DNA of 64,000 bases from Amycolatopsis acidicola (GCF_007713735.2 NZ_VMNW02000004.1:1-64000); one strand, 5' to 3'. Shown: positions 1 through 10,375, counted from the stretch's first letter. The notes: generated from the sequence alone by a model not told the origin. A program made the numbers and translations.

Positions 1-27
1 GGCTGGAGGAGGGCGGTGGGGGCGTGG

Positions 28-1194
28 TCATTTCTGCAGGCTCCATTGCGTGACGGTCCGGGCGGGTGTCCAGCCGGTGAATCCGCCGAGTGGGGCGGCG
101 TGTTCGACGGCGACCCGGACGAGTTCGCCGCCGTGCTCGGCGTAGGCCGTGGCGAGGGTTTGTTCGGACTCCAGCGTCACGGCGTGCGCGACGAGCCGGC
201 CGCCGGGGGCGAGCGCGGCCCAGCACGCGGGCCACGCCGAAAGGCCGCCGCCGAGGAACACCGCGTCGGGCGCGGGGAGGTCCGCAAGCGCTTGCGGCGC
301 CGCGCCGGTGACGACGCGGATGTCCGGTACACCAAGGTTTTCCGCGTTCCGGGCGATCCGTGCGGCCCGCTCCGGCACGCGCTCGATCGCGATCGCCCGG
401 TTCCGCGGATGCACCCGCGACCACTCGACGGCCACGCTCCCGGCACCGGCGCCGACGTCCCACAGCAGCTCCCCGGGCGCGGGCGCGAGGCGGGCGAGGG
501 CGAGCGCGCGCAGGTCGCGTTTGGTGAGCTGGCCGTCGTGCTCGAAGGCGTCGTCCGGCAGGCCCGCGACGGTCGACAGCCCACGCCCGACGCACTCGAT
601 CGCGACGACGTTGAGCGGCCCCACCTCGGCCGACCACGCGCCGGCGAGCGCCTCGACACGGCGTTCCGCCGGGCCGCCGAGCTCCTCCAGCACCGTCATC
701 CGGCTCTCGCCGAACCCTTGCGCCGTCAGCAGTTCCGCGATCGTCGCCGGGGTCGACGCGTCCGAGCTGAGCGCCAGCACCCGCGCGCCCGAGCTCAGCG
801 CCCGCGCCAGCCGGTGCACGTTCCGCCCCACGACGCTGACGACTTCGGTCTCCTCCGCGGACCAGCCGAGCCGCGCGCGGGCCAGGGTGACGGACGACAC
901 GGCAGGCACGATTTCGACGTCCTCGAACCGCCGCACGAGCGTCGTGCCGATGCCCGACAGCATCGGGTCGCCGCTGGCCAGTACGCCGATCCGCCGCCCG
1001 GCGTACTCGGCGACCAGCCCGTCGAGCGCGGGCAGCAGCGGGCTCGGCCACGGCACTTTCGGCAGGTCGAGCGGCACCAGGTCCAGCTGCCGCGCGCTGC
1101 CGAACAGCACGTCGCAGCCGCCGATGGCGGCCCGCGCGTGCTCCGGCAGACCGGCCCAGCCGTCGGCCCCGATCCCCGTCACAACGATCGTCAC
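28..1194 (-). CDS. cobL: Precorrin-6Y C5,15-methyltransferase (decarboxylating)
   Basis: Bifunctional enzyme of corrin-ring synthesis that methylates C5 and C15 of precorrin-6Y and decarboxylates the C12 side chain. The 388-residue product has the expected two halves. The N-terminal CbiE-like methyltransferase starts with GIGADG and carries ASGDPMLSGIG. The C-terminal CbiT-like half carries the SAM loop WDVGAGAGSVAVEW. I start it at the GTG at 1194, directly before the first beta strand (TIVVTGIG), because upstream sequence has no homology-like character and overlaps the riboswitch on the other strand. It is divergent from the riboswitch-controlled cobalt operon. Its promoter must lie within about 20 bp of that leader, or the transcript may be leaderless. 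High confidence in function, moderate in the exact start. Confidence 0.93.
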   Translation of the reverse strand: MTIVVTGIGADGWAGLPEHARAAIGGCDVLFGSARQLDLVPLDLPKVPWPSPLLPALDGLVAEYAGRRIGVLASGDPMLSGIGTTLVRRFEDVEIVPAVSSVTLARARLGWSAEETEVVSVVGRNVHRLARALSSGARVLALSSDASTPATIAELLTAQGFGESRMTVLEELGGPAERRVEALAGAWSAEVGPLNVVAIECVGRGLSTVAGLPDDAFEHDGQLTKRDLRALALARLAPAPGELLWDVGAGAGSVAVEWSRVHPRNRAIAIERVPERAARIARNAENLGVPDIRVVTGAAPQALADLPAPDAVFLGGGLSAWPACWAALAPGGRLVAHAVTLESEQTLATAYAEHGGELVRVAVEHAAPLGGFTGWTPARTVTQWSLQK

Positions 1195-1216
1195 GAAGCG
1201 AAACCGTATGCGATGA

Positions 1217-1335
1217 TGCCTGGCGACGGTCGTCGTGGAACCCGGTGCAAGACCGGGGCGGTCCCGCCACTGTGACCGGCCGGCAACGGCCGGGAGCCAG
1301 AGCTTCGGCGTCGTTGCGTGCTTTTTCGCCAGGCA
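1217..1335 (+). promoter_or_regulatory. Cobalamin (B12) riboswitch
   Basis: Adenosylcobalamin-sensing leader of the chelatase-cobO-cobB-cobC operon. The class hallmarks are visible: the conserved core from GGAACCCGGTGCAAG through CCCGCCACTGTGA (about 1237-1275), then GGGAGCCAGA as the B12-box region near 1292-1301. The closing P1 stem is a perfect 10-bp pair, TGCCTGGCGA at 1217-1226 with TCGCCAGGCA at 1326-1335. About 50 nt separate it from the start codon at 1385, so control is probably translational or by a short expression platform. B12 would be expected to repress the operon. Confidence 0.93.
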
Positions 1336-1384
1336 CGCGGCCAGATCAGGTGGGCGCGGACCCGCCACGAGCCAGAGGAGTGCG

Positions 1385-3345
1385 ATGCGGCCGTATCCGT
1401 TCACCGCTGTCGTCGGGATGCCGGATCTTCGGCTGGCGCTCGTCCTGTCGGCCATCTCACCCGCGATCGGCGGCGTGCTCGTGCGCGGCGAGAAGGGCAC
1501 GGCGAAATCCACGATGGTGCGCGCGCTCGCCGGGCTGCTGCCCGAGGTCGAGGTCGTGCGCGGCTGCCGGTTCTCCTGCGACCCCGCGGCGCCGGACCCG
1601 GCCTGCCCCGACGGCCCGCACGACGGCCCCGCCGTGCAACGCCCGGCTCGGCTGGTCGAGTTGCCGGTCGGCGCGGCGGAAGACCGCGTGGTCGGTTCGC
1701 TGAACCTGGAGCGCGCGCTGGCCGAAGGCGTCACGGACTACCAGCCCGGTCTGCTCGCGGCGGCGCACCGCGGCCTGCTCTACGTGGACGAGGTCAACCT
1801 GCTGCACGACCACCTCGTGGACACGCTCCTGGACGCGGCGGCGATGGGCCGCGCGACGGTCGAGCGTGAGGGCGTGTCGGTCTCGCACGCGGCGAGGTTC
1901 GTGCTGATCGGCACGATGAACCCGGAGGAGGGCGAGCTCCGGCCGCAGCTGCTGGACAGGTTCGGGCTGACCGTCGAGGTGGCGTCGAGCCGAGACCCGG
2001 AGCTGCGCGCGGAGGTCGTCCGCCGCCGCCTTGCCTACGAGGCGGATCCGGACTCGTTCGCCGCCCGCTACTCGGCGGAGGACGCCGAGCTGGCGAAGGA
2101 AATCCAGGCGGCACAGGAGTTGCTGCCCTCGGTCGTGCTGACCGACGAAGCCTTGCGCCAGATCGCCGAGGTGTGCGCGTCCTTCGAGGTGGACGGGATG
2201 CGCGCGGACATCGTCACGGCCCGCACGGCGGTCGCGCACGCCGCGTGGAGCGGCCGCGCCGAAGTGTCCACTGAGGACATTCGCGTGGCGGCGAGGCTCG
2301 CGCTGCCGCACCGTCGCAGGCGGAACCCGTTCGACGCGCCGGGAATCGACGAGGAACAGCTCGAGCAGGCGTTGCAGGACGCGGAGCCGGAAGGCCCCGG
2401 CCCGGACGACGACGGCCCCGGCTCGGGTTCCGACGCGCCGTCGTCCGAGGATGGTCCGCAGCCGGACGGCGACCAGGGCCACCAGCGGCAGCCGGACGCG
2501 GGCGGGCAGCCGTCGGACTCCGGGACCCAGCACGCGGGTGCCGGAAAGCCTTACCGGGCAAGGCTGTTCAAGGTCGCCGGGGTCGGCGAGGGCGAGCGTG
2601 GCCGCCGCTCGAAGGCGATCACCGACAGCGGCCGGACGGTCGGCGTCCAGCCGTCGAGCGTGCGTGAAGGCAAACCGCACCTCGTCGCGACACTCCGCGC
2701 GGCGGCTCCGCACCAGCGCGGCCGCGGCCGCGGCGGGGCGGGATTGGTGCTGCGCAAGGGAGATCTGCGCTACGCGCTGCGTGAGGGCAACGAAGGCAAC
2801 CTCGTCCTGTTCTGCGTGGACGCGTCCGGGTCGATGGGCGCGCGGGCGCGGATGCGCGAGGTCAAGGCCGCCGTGCTTTCCCTGCTGCTGGACGCCTATC
2901 AGCGCCGGGACAAGGTCGGGCTGGTGACTTTCCGCGCGGGCGCGGCCGAGTTGTCGCTGCCGCCGACGATCAGCGTCGAAGCCGCGGCCTCCCGGCTCGA
3001 AGCGCTGCCCACCGGCGGGCGGACCCCGCTGGCCGAAGGTTTGCTCGAAGCGGCACGGGTGTTGCGCGTGGAGTCGATCCGCGATCCGCGCCGCCGCCCG
3101 TTGCTGGTCGTGGTCACCGATGGCCGCGCCACGAGCGGGCCGGACGCGGTGCGCCGCGCGCAGGCGGCGGCCGGGTTGTTCGAGGGCGTCACGTCGCTGG
3201 TGATGGACTGCGAGACCGGGCGGATGCGCCTCGGGCTGGCCGCGGAGCTGGCGGAGCACCTCGGCGCGGAGCACGTGCCGCTCGGCGAGGTCGCGGCGGA
3301 TTCCCTTGCGGGAGAAGTGAAATCCCGGCTGCGGAGGGCCGCCTG

Positions 3346-3346
<1 letters not shown>
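1385..3346 (+). CDS. Fused magnesium/cobalt-chelatase ATPase (ChlI-like plus VWA)
   Basis: Motor subunit expected to drive Co2+ insertion into hydrogenobyrinate diamide together with a CobN-type large subunit, which is not in this window. The 653-residue protein fuses a BchI/ChlI AAA+ domain to a BchD/ChlD-like half. Walker A GEKGTAKST is at residues 35-43 and Walker B LLYVDEVNLL follows. An acidic, Pro/Gly-rich linker lies around residues 335-395. A C-terminal VWA domain carries the MIDAS motif DASGSMG at 479-485. The ATG at 1385 is preceded by AGAGGAG. It is the first gene after the B12 riboswitch and its TGA overlaps the cobO ATG by 1 bp. Such fused subunits are usual in actinobacterial B12 clusters. 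Confidence 0.9.
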
Positions 3347-3953
<607 letters not shown>

Positions 3954-3960
<7 letters not shown>

Positions 3961-5282
3961 CCAGGGTCGTCATCGCGGCCCCGGGCTCCGGACACGGCAA
4001 GACCACCATCGCCGCCGGGCTGATGGCGGCGATGCGGGCGCGCGGGATCAGGGTTTCGGGGCACAAGGTCGGCCCGGATTTCATCGACCCGAGCTATCAC
4101 GCGCTGGCCACCGGGATGCCGCCGCGCAACCTGGATCCCTTTCTGCAGAGCGAAGAACTGCTCGTGCCGCTGCTGTTGCACGGCGCCGCGGAGCTGGCCG
4201 TGATCGAGGGCGTGATGGGCCTGTTCGACGGCGCGCTCGGCACCGAGGGCTACGCCTCCACGGCGCACGTCGCACGGCTGCTCGGCGCGCCGGTGGTGCT
4301 GGTGGTGGACGCGAGCGCGGCCAGTCGCAGCGTCGCCGCGACGGTGCTGGGGTTCGCGCAGTACGACAGGCGCATCGAGCTGGCGGGCGTGATCCTCAAC
4401 AAACTCGGCTCGCAGCGCCACGAGGACGAGATTCGTGCCGCGCTCGCGCCGACGGGGATCCCGGTGCTCGGGGCGTTGCGCCGCAGCGAGGACATCCACG
4501 CGCCGAGCCGGCATCTCGGGCTCGTGCCCGCGGCCGAGCGGGCGGCGGAGTCGCAGCGGCTGTTGCCGAAGCTCGCGGAGTGGATCGCGCAAGGCGTGGA
4601 TCTCGAAGCCGTGGTGCGGGTGGCGCGAGGCGCGCCCGCGTTGACGGGAAAGCCTTGGCAGCCCGCGGGTTCGTGGTCGGGCAGGAGGCGGGTGGTGGCC
4701 GCGGCGGCCGGGCCCGCGTTCACGTTCCGCTACACCGAGACCGACGAACTCCTTGCCGCGCAAGGCCTCGACGTCGTCGAGCTGGATCCGTTGCGGGACA
4801 AGACGTTGCCCGATGACTGTGCCGGACTGTACTTCGGTGGCGGCTTCCCCGAGGTGCACGCCGAGGAGCTGTCGGCGAACCTCCCGCTGCGCGAGGAGCT
4901 GGCGGACGCGATCCACAATGGACTTCCGGTCGTCGCGGAATGCGCGGGGTTGTTGTATCTGTGCAAGGAGATCGACGGCCTGCCGATGATCGGCGCGCTC
5001 GACGCCGTGGCGCGGATGAGGAAACGCGGTGCGCTCGGCTACCGGCGTGCGACGGCTCCGGCGGAGCACCTGCTCGCGACGCCCGGTGAGCAGGTCACCG
5101 GGCACGAGTTCCACCGCACGGAAGTCCTTCCCAGGCAAGGGAAAACGCCAGCCTGGGAGTGGGACGGCGAGGCCGAGGGGTTCGCTTCGCGGACGCTGCA
5201 CGCGTCCTACCTGCATGTCCACTGGGCCGGGCATCCCGCGCTGGCGAGCCGGTTCGCGGCTGCGGTGCACGCCCATGGCTGA
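3954..5282 (+). CDS. cobB: Cobyrinic acid a,c-diamide synthase (glutamine-hydrolysing)
   Basis: ATP- and glutamine-dependent amidation of the a and c carboxylates of (hydrogeno)byrinic acid. The 442-residue protein opens with the nucleotide-binding loop APGSGHGKTT. It ends in a class-I glutamine amidotransferase domain with the nucleophile Cys in ECAGLLYL. I chose the GTG at 3954 because it places the P-loop at the expected distance from the N-terminus and gives a 7-bp overlap with cobO. The downstream cobC starts 8 bp before its stop codon. Cobalt is present in the operon before or around this step, so an aerobic-type pathway is assumed. Confidence 0.94.
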
Positions 5283-6303
5283 CTACGATCTGCACCACCA
5301 CGGCGATGTCGAAGTCGGCGGCGGGCTGGTGGATCTGGCCGTGAACGTCCGGCTGCCCGAGCCGCCGGCGTGGCTCCACAAGGAATTGGCGGACGCGCTC
5401 ACGGACCTCGCGGCGTATCCGGACGCGAGCGAGGCGACGGCCGCGGTGGCGGCGAGGCATGGCCGCGCTGTCCGGGACGTGCTCGTGACGGCGGGGGCCG
5501 CGGAGGCTTTCACTTTGCTGGCAACGGCTTTCCGTTCGCTCAAGGCCGTGGTCGTGCATCCGCAGTTCACCGAACCCGAGGCGGCGCTGCGGGCGGCGGG
5601 GCACGACGTGCGCCGCGTGCTGCTCTCCGGTGACTACGAACTCGATCCCACGCTCGTTCCCGAGGACGCCGAGCTGGTGTTCGTCGGCAACCCCACGAAC
5701 CCGACGTCCGTACTGCATCGCGCGTCGGCGTTGCGCGCGCTGGCCCGGCCCGGCCGGTTGGTCGTGGTCGATGAAGCCTTCCTTGACGCCGTGCCAGGCG
5801 AGCCGGAATCCCTTGCCGGGGAGGCGGTTCCGGGTGTGGCCGTGATCCGGAGCCTGACCAAGACGTGGGGGATCGCCGGACTGCGCGCGGGGTACGTTCT
5901 CGCGGAACCATCCGTGATCGAGCGGTTGTCGGCCGTTCAACCGCCATGGTCGGTTTCCACGCTGGCCGCCCGCGCTGTCGTCGCCTGCTGTCGTCCGGCC
6001 GCGCTCGAAGAAGCCGGGCGGCTTGCCCTCGACGCCGAGCGGGACCGCGAAAATCTGGTCGTGGGCCTGGAAGAACTCGGCATCAAAGTGCTCGGGGCAC
6101 CCCGGGCGCCGTTCGTCCTTGTCGAGACACCCGGCGCCGACACCCTGCGCCTGCGCCTGCGGGAAGCCGGTTACGCCGTTCGCCGCGGGGACACTTTCCC
6201 CGGGCTGAGCACAGATCACCTTCGCGTTGCCGTGCGGTCGCCGGAAGTGACAGAAGGCTTCCTCCGGGCGCTGCGCAACTTACGATGGCCGAGTGACAGA
6301 TGA
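5275..6303 (+). CDS. cobC: CobC-like threonine-phosphate decarboxylase / PLP aminotransferase
   Basis: Fold-type I PLP enzyme expected to supply (R)-1-amino-2-propanol phosphate for the cobalamin aminopropanol arm (CobC/CobD-Salmonella type). The 342-residue protein carries the family motif GNPTNPTS and the PLP-lysine segment SLTKTWGIAGLRAGY. The ATG at 5275 overlaps the cobB stop by 8 bp. Actinobacterial homologues of this type are often annotated only as cobC-like aminotransferases because of similarity to histidinol-phosphate aminotransferase. Its position between cobB and the cobUTS block supports the B12 role. Confidence 0.85.
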   Translation: MADYDLHHHGDVEVGGGLVDLAVNVRLPEPPAWLHKELADALTDLAAYPDASEATAAVAARHGRAVRDVLVTAGAAEAFTLLATAFRSLKAVVVHPQFTEPEAALRAAGHDVRRVLLSGDYELDPTLVPEDAELVFVGNPTNPTSVLHRASALRALARPGRLVVVDEAFLDAVPGEPESLAGEAVPGVAVIRSLTKTWGIAGLRAGYVLAEPSVIERLSAVQPPWSVSTLAARAVVACCRPAALEEAGRLALDAERDRENLVVGLEELGIKVLGAPRAPFVLVETPGADTLRLRLREAGYAVRRGDTFPGLSTDHLRVAVRSPEVTEGFLRALRNLRWPSDR

Positions 6304-7012
6304 GCGGGAGTTGTCGACACCCGTACAGCCGGTCTCGGCGGCCAAGGCGGTCGCGGATCGGCTGATCGCCGCGATCGCGGTCGGCGACTACTCGGCGGGC
6401 GCGCGGCTCCCGGCCGAACGCGAGCTCGCCGAGATGCTCGAAGTCAGCCGGGTGACGGTGCGGGCGGCGCTGGCGGAACTGCGCAAGGCCGGGTACGTGG
6501 AGATCCGGCGCGGGCGCACCGGCGGCTCGTTCGTGCGCGGGGACTGGGCCGAGCGGACGGCCGACGAGGTGCGGGAGCGGCTGAGCAAGGACTGGTCGCA
6601 GCTGGAACAGCTCTTCGACCTGCGGCGGCTGGTCGAGTCGCTCGTCGCCAGGACGGCGGCCGAGCGCCACACCCTGGAGGACGACGCGGCGCTTCTCGGT
6701 GCGGTGAAACGGTACGAGCAGGCGAATACCGGCACGGGTGCCCGCTCGGCCGACGTGGATCTGCACCGCTGCGTCGCGGCCGCGGCGCACAACCCGTTGT
6801 TGGCGGATCTCAGCAGGCGCCTGCTGGCGCAGGTCAGCCTCGGCATCAGCCACGAGCCCTTCACCGCGCCGCAACACGAAGTGGCGCTGGCACAACACCG
6901 GGCGCTGGTGGACGCGATCACCGGCAGCGACCCCGACACCGCGGCGATCGTCGCGTCGGAACACTTCAGCGTCTCCGAACACGAGGTGCGGCGGGCCGTG
7001 GGCCGCGCTTGA
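6293..7012 (+). CDS. GntR/FadR-family transcriptional regulator
   Basis: The 239-residue regulator has an N-terminal winged helix (residues about 15-80, with RLPAERELAEMLEVSRVTVRAALAEL split across the recognition helix). An all-helical FCD ligand-binding domain follows. It starts at GTG 6293 inside the last codons of cobC (11-bp overlap) and should therefore be cotranscribed with the riboswitch operon. The effector is not evident. FCD-type regulators usually bind carboxylic acids. A role in cobalamin regulation is possible but inferred from position only. Confidence 0.85.
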   Translation: MTDERELSTPVQPVSAAKAVADRLIAAIAVGDYSAGARLPAERELAEMLEVSRVTVRAALAELRKAGYVEIRRGRTGGSFVRGDWAERTADEVRERLSKDWSQLEQLFDLRRLVESLVARTAAERHTLEDDAALLGAVKRYEQANTGTGARSADVDLHRCVAAAAHNPLLADLSRRLLAQVSLGISHEPFTAPQHEVALAQHRALVDAITGSDPDTAAIVASEHFSVSEHEVRRAVGRA

Positions 7013-7060
7013 ACGGCGCTCAAGGCAGCCGTTGCCCCGCGATCCGGCCCGGCGCAAGGA

Positions 7061-7792
7061 TCAGCCGAGCGCGAGGAAAACCCCGGCGGTGGCGACCTCC
7101 ACGCACGCGCCGAGCACGTCGCCGGTGATTCCGCCCAGCCGCCGCGTGCAGCGCCACAGCACGACGCCCGCCGCGAGGTAGCCGATCACCACCGCCAGCG
7201 GCCCGCGCCACCAAGGCAGCCCTGGGATCAGCACGGCCAGCCCCGCGGCCACCACGAAGACCAGCACTGCCAACGGGATCGGCACCGAACCCGCCACCGT
7301 CGCCCCGAGCCCGGACGGCCGCGCCGAGGGCACGCCCCGCGCGCAACACAGCGACAGCACGCACCGCCCGGCCAGCACGCCCGCCATGGCGGCGGCCACC
7401 CCGCCGGCCGACAACGCTCCACATTGGACGATCAGCACCAGGACCAGCGTGGCCACCCCGGTGGGCCCGGAATCCCCGCGCCGCATGATCTCCAGCGCGC
7501 GTTCGCGGTCGTACGACGCGCCGAGCCCGTCGGCCGTGTCGGAGAGCCCGTCCAGGTGCAGGCCACGACTGCCGAGCGCGACCAGGCCGACAGCCAGCCC
7601 CGCCGACGCGAGCCCCGGCAGGCCGAGTGCGTTCCCGCCCCACATCACCAGACCGGCCAGCGCCGCCAACGGGATCACCGCGACCGGGGCGAGCAACATG
7701 GCGCCGCCCGCGACCCGGCCGTCGATGCGGCGCGGCGGTGGGACCGGAAGGGCGGTCAGCGTGCCGACCGCCATCCGCAGCGAATCAAGCAA
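7061..7792 (-). CDS. cobS: Adenosylcobinamide-GDP ribazoletransferase (cobalamin synthase)
   Basis: Integral membrane enzyme joining adenosylcobinamide-GDP and alpha-ribazole(-phosphate) to give adenosylcobalamin (phosphate). The 243-residue protein is strongly hydrophobic with several membrane segments and has the conserved LDGLSDTADGLGA metal-binding motif near residue 80. I use the TTG at 7792, which gives an 8-bp overlap with cobT and keeps a normal N-terminal helix before LTALPVP. An ATG at 7774 is the alternative. It is the last gene of cobU-cobT-cobS and is convergent with the GntR gene. Confidence 0.93.
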   Translation of the reverse strand: MLDSLRMAVGTLTALPVPPPRRIDGRVAGGAMLLAPVAVIPLAALAGLVMWGGNALGLPGLASAGLAVGLVALGSRGLHLDGLSDTADGLGASYDRERALEIMRRGDSGPTGVATLVLVLIVQCGALSAGGVAAAMAGVLAGRCVLSLCCARGVPSARPSGLGATVAGSVPIPLAVLVFVVAAGLAVLIPGLPWWRGPLAVVIGYLAAGVVLWRCTRRLGGITGDVLGACVEVATAGVFLALG

Positions 7793-8798
7793 GATCGGCC
7801 AGCAGCCCCATGTCGGAGATGATCGCCTGCGCCGCGCGCAACGTCGTCACCGCCTGGACCGCGCCGCTGCCTTCGCCGAGCCTCAACCCGAGGTCGAGGA
7901 TCGGCTCCAGCCCGAGCGCCTTGAGCGCGTACGCCTGGGACGGCTCGGTGGAGCGATGCCCGGCGAGCCACCAGTGCACGGCGTCCGGCGCGATCTCCCG
8001 CGCCACCAGTGCTGCCGCGCCGGAGAAAACACCGTCCAACAGCACCGGCACACCGCGCGCCGCGCCCTGCACCAGGAAACCCGCCGTCGCCGCGGCGCAA
8101 GCGCTTCCCAACGCCGTGAGCACCGCGAACGGATCCGATCCGCGCGGCCGCGCGAGCGCGCGCTCGACCACGGCGACCTTGCGCGCCCGGCCTTCCTCGT
8201 CCACGCCCGTGCCGGTGCCGACGACCTCCTCGGCGGGCACCCCGAGCACCGCGGCGACCAGCGCGGCGGCGACCGTGGTGTTGCCGATACCCATGTCCCC
8301 GGGGATCAGCAGGTCCGCACCCGCCGCGATCTCCGCGTTCGCGACCAGGCGGCCCGCGTCGAAGGCACGCTCGGCTTCGCCCGGCTCCAGCGCGTCGGTG
8401 AAGTCGATCGAACCCGAGCCGCGGCGGATCTTGTACTGCCGCACCTCCTCGGGCACGTCGGCCAGCTCGTCGTCCACCGCGATGTCCAGCACCCGCACCT
8501 TGGCGCCGACCTGCCGGGCCAGCACGTTGACCCCGCTCTTGCCCGCGAGGAACACACGCACCATCGCGGCCGTGATCTCGCGCGGGTACGCCGAAACCCC
8601 GGAGACCCCGTGGTCACCGGCGAAGACCACCACGCGCACGTCGTCCAGCGGGCGCGGCGGCACCATGCCGTGCGCGGCGCTCAGCCAGGCGGCCAGTTCC
8701 TCCAGCCTGCCCAGCGCGCCGAGCGGTTTGACCAGCGCGTCCAGCCTGGTCAGCGCTTCCTCACGGGCATCGGAGTCCGGCAGCGGAATGTCGATCAC
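7785..8798 (-). CDS. cobT: Nicotinate-nucleotide--dimethylbenzimidazole phosphoribosyltransferase
   Basis: Makes alpha-ribazole phosphate, the lower-loop nucleotide. The 337-residue protein shows family motifs FAGDHGVSG, GIGNTT and, near the C-terminus, LGEGSGA, whose Glu is the catalytic base in characterised CobT. It overlaps cobU by 4 bp upstream and cobS by 8 bp downstream, so the three act as one transcript. Confidence 0.96.
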   Translation of the reverse strand: MIDIPLPDSDAREEALTRLDALVKPLGALGRLEELAAWLSAAHGMVPPRPLDDVRVVVFAGDHGVSGVSAYPREITAAMVRVFLAGKSGVNVLARQVGAKVRVLDIAVDDELADVPEEVRQYKIRRGSGSIDFTDALEPGEAERAFDAGRLVANAEIAAGADLLIPGDMGIGNTTVAAALVAAVLGVPAEEVVGTGTGVDEEGRARKVAVVERALARPRGSDPFAVLTALGSACAAATAGFLVQGAARGVPVLLDGVFSGAAALVAREIAPDAVHWWLAGHRSTEPSQAYALKALGLEPILDLGLRLGEGSGAVQAVTTLRAAQAIISDMGLLADLA

Positions 8799-9415
8799 AG
8801 CAGCGCCCTTTCGCCGAGGTGCAGTACACGCCCGGCCACCACGAGCTGGACGCTGTCCGATTCCGCGGCGACCCGGTTGTTGAGCGCCCCCAGCACATCA
8901 CGAAACACGCGCCCGGACACCGTCGCGGGCACCACACCCATGCCGACCTCGTTGGTGACCGCGACGATCGGGACGTGCGCTTCCCGCCAGGCGTCGAGGA
9001 AATCCTCCATGCGCTCGTCGAGGCGCAGCTCCCAGCCCTCGGCCTGGTCCCACGCGCCGACCTCGCCCAGCACCCGGCTCACCCAGGTGCCGAGGCAGTC
9101 GATGAGCAGCGGTCTCGACGCCTTCCGCACGGTGGCTGCCAGGTCCTCGGCCTCGACCGTGCGCCAGTTCGCCGGGCGGCGGGCCTGGTGCAGGGCCACT
9201 CTCGCGGCCCATTCCGGATCGTCTTCGGAGGCCGGATAGCCGGGGGCCACGTACACGACCTCGGGGTGGCTGTTCATCAGCCGCTCGGCGTGGCGGGACT
9301 TGCCCGAGCGCACCCCGCCGAGGACGAGCACCTTGTCCTCGTCGCGCCCGTACCGGCGGAGCTGCCGGGCGGCGAACTCGAGCGACGTGGCGAGCCGCTG
9401 GGTCAGCTTGGTCAT
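8795..9415 (-). CDS. cobU: Adenosylcobinamide kinase / guanylyltransferase
   Basis: Phosphorylates adenosylcobinamide and transfers GMP to it. The product carries the P-loop GGVRSGKS and the VTNEVGMGVVP motif. With the ATG at 9415 the protein is 206 residues and has about 28 residues before the P-loop strand, more than the usual handful. The extension has G or C at every third codon position, so it looks translated. A GTG at 9331 with a nearby GAGG would give the short form and an ATG at 9424 adds three residues. The gene diverges from cobD across only 36 bp. Confidence 0.92.
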   Translation of the reverse strand: MTKLTQRLATSLEFAARQLRRYGRDEDKVLVLGGVRSGKSRHAERLMNSHPEVVYVAPGYPASEDDPEWAARVALHQARRPANWRTVEAEDLAATVRKASRPLLIDCLGTWVSRVLGEVGAWDQAEGWELRLDERMEDFLDAWREAHVPIVAVTNEVGMGVVPATVSGRVFRDVLGALNNRVAAESDSVQLVVAGRVLHLGERALL

Positions 9416-9451
9416 ACCCGGCATTCTCGTGCACCGGCTACCGTCACGTTC

Positions 9452-10375
9452 GTGGTGTATGCAAGATCGTTGACCGCGCTGGGTCTCGCGGCCGGCTACG
9501 CACTGGATTCGGCGGTCGGTGACCCGCGTCGCGGGCATCCGGTGGCCGCGTTCGGCCGGGTGGCGGGCGCGCTGGAACGCCGGATGTGGGCCGACTCGCG
9601 ACCGCGCGGCGCCGCGTACGCCGTCACCTGCGTCGGAGCTGCGGCCGGTCTTGGCGCGGTGGCGCAAACGTTTGCCCGGAAGCCTTTCGCGCGCTTCGCG
9701 GTCACGGCCATCGCCACGTGGGCTGTGCTCGGCGGTCGCGGCCTCGCCCGCGAGGGTGACGTGATGGCCGGGCTGCTCGAAGCCGAAGATCTGCCCGCGG
9801 CCCGCGTCCGCCTCGGGCATCTGTGCGGGCGGGACGCCACGAATCTGGACACGAAAGAGATCGCCCGCGCGGCGACGGAGTCCATTGCCGAGAACACTTC
9901 CGACGCCGTGGTCGCCCCGCTGGTGTGGGGCGCCGTGGCCGGGTTGCCCGGCCTGCTCGGCTACCGCGCACTGAACACTTTGGACGCCATGGTCGGCCAC
10001 CGCTCGTCCCGGTACGAACGGTTCGGCTGGGCCGCCGCGCGCGCCGACGACGTCGCCAACCTCGTCCCCGCCCGGCTGGCCGCGCTCGCCGCCGCCTGCT
10101 GCGCGCCGCTGCTCGGCGGGAGCCCTCGCCGCGCCTGGCGGGTGTGGCGGCGGGACGCGGGGCAGCACCCGAGCCCGAACGCCGGACAGGTCGAGGCCGC
10201 TTTCGCCGGGGCGCTGGACATTCAGCTCGGCGGCATCAACACCTACGGCGGCGTGACCGAGGATCGCGGCACGCTCGGCGACGGGGTCACGCCCGAGGCG
10301 GCGGACCTTCGGCGCTCGGTGCGATTGTCGCGGCTGGTCGGGCTCGCCGCGCTGGCCGTGGCGGTGGCGCGATGA
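9452..10375 (+). CDS. cobD: Adenosylcobinamide-phosphate synthase (CbiB type)
   Basis: Membrane protein that attaches aminopropanol phosphate to adenosylcobyric acid. The 307-residue product has the family motifs ENTSDAVVAPL and NTLDAMVGH and several hydrophobic segments. The start is GTG 9452 or the adjacent GTG 9455. No clear Shine-Dalgarno sequence precedes it, so a leaderless mRNA is possible. Its TGA overlaps the cobQ ATG by 4 bp (ATGA). Confidence 0.93.
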   Translation: MVYARSLTALGLAAGYALDSAVGDPRRGHPVAAFGRVAGALERRMWADSRPRGAAYAVTCVGAAAGLGAVAQTFARKPFARFAVTAIATWAVLGGRGLAREGDVMAGLLEAEDLPAARVRLGHLCGRDATNLDTKEIARAATESIAENTSDAVVAPLVWGAVAGLPGLLGYRALNTLDAMVGHRSSRYERFGWAAARADDVANLVPARLAALAAACCAPLLGGSPRRAWRVWRRDAGQHPSPNAGQVEAAFAGALDIQLGGINTYGGVTEDRGTLGDGVTPEAADLRRSVRLSRLVGLAALAVAVAR

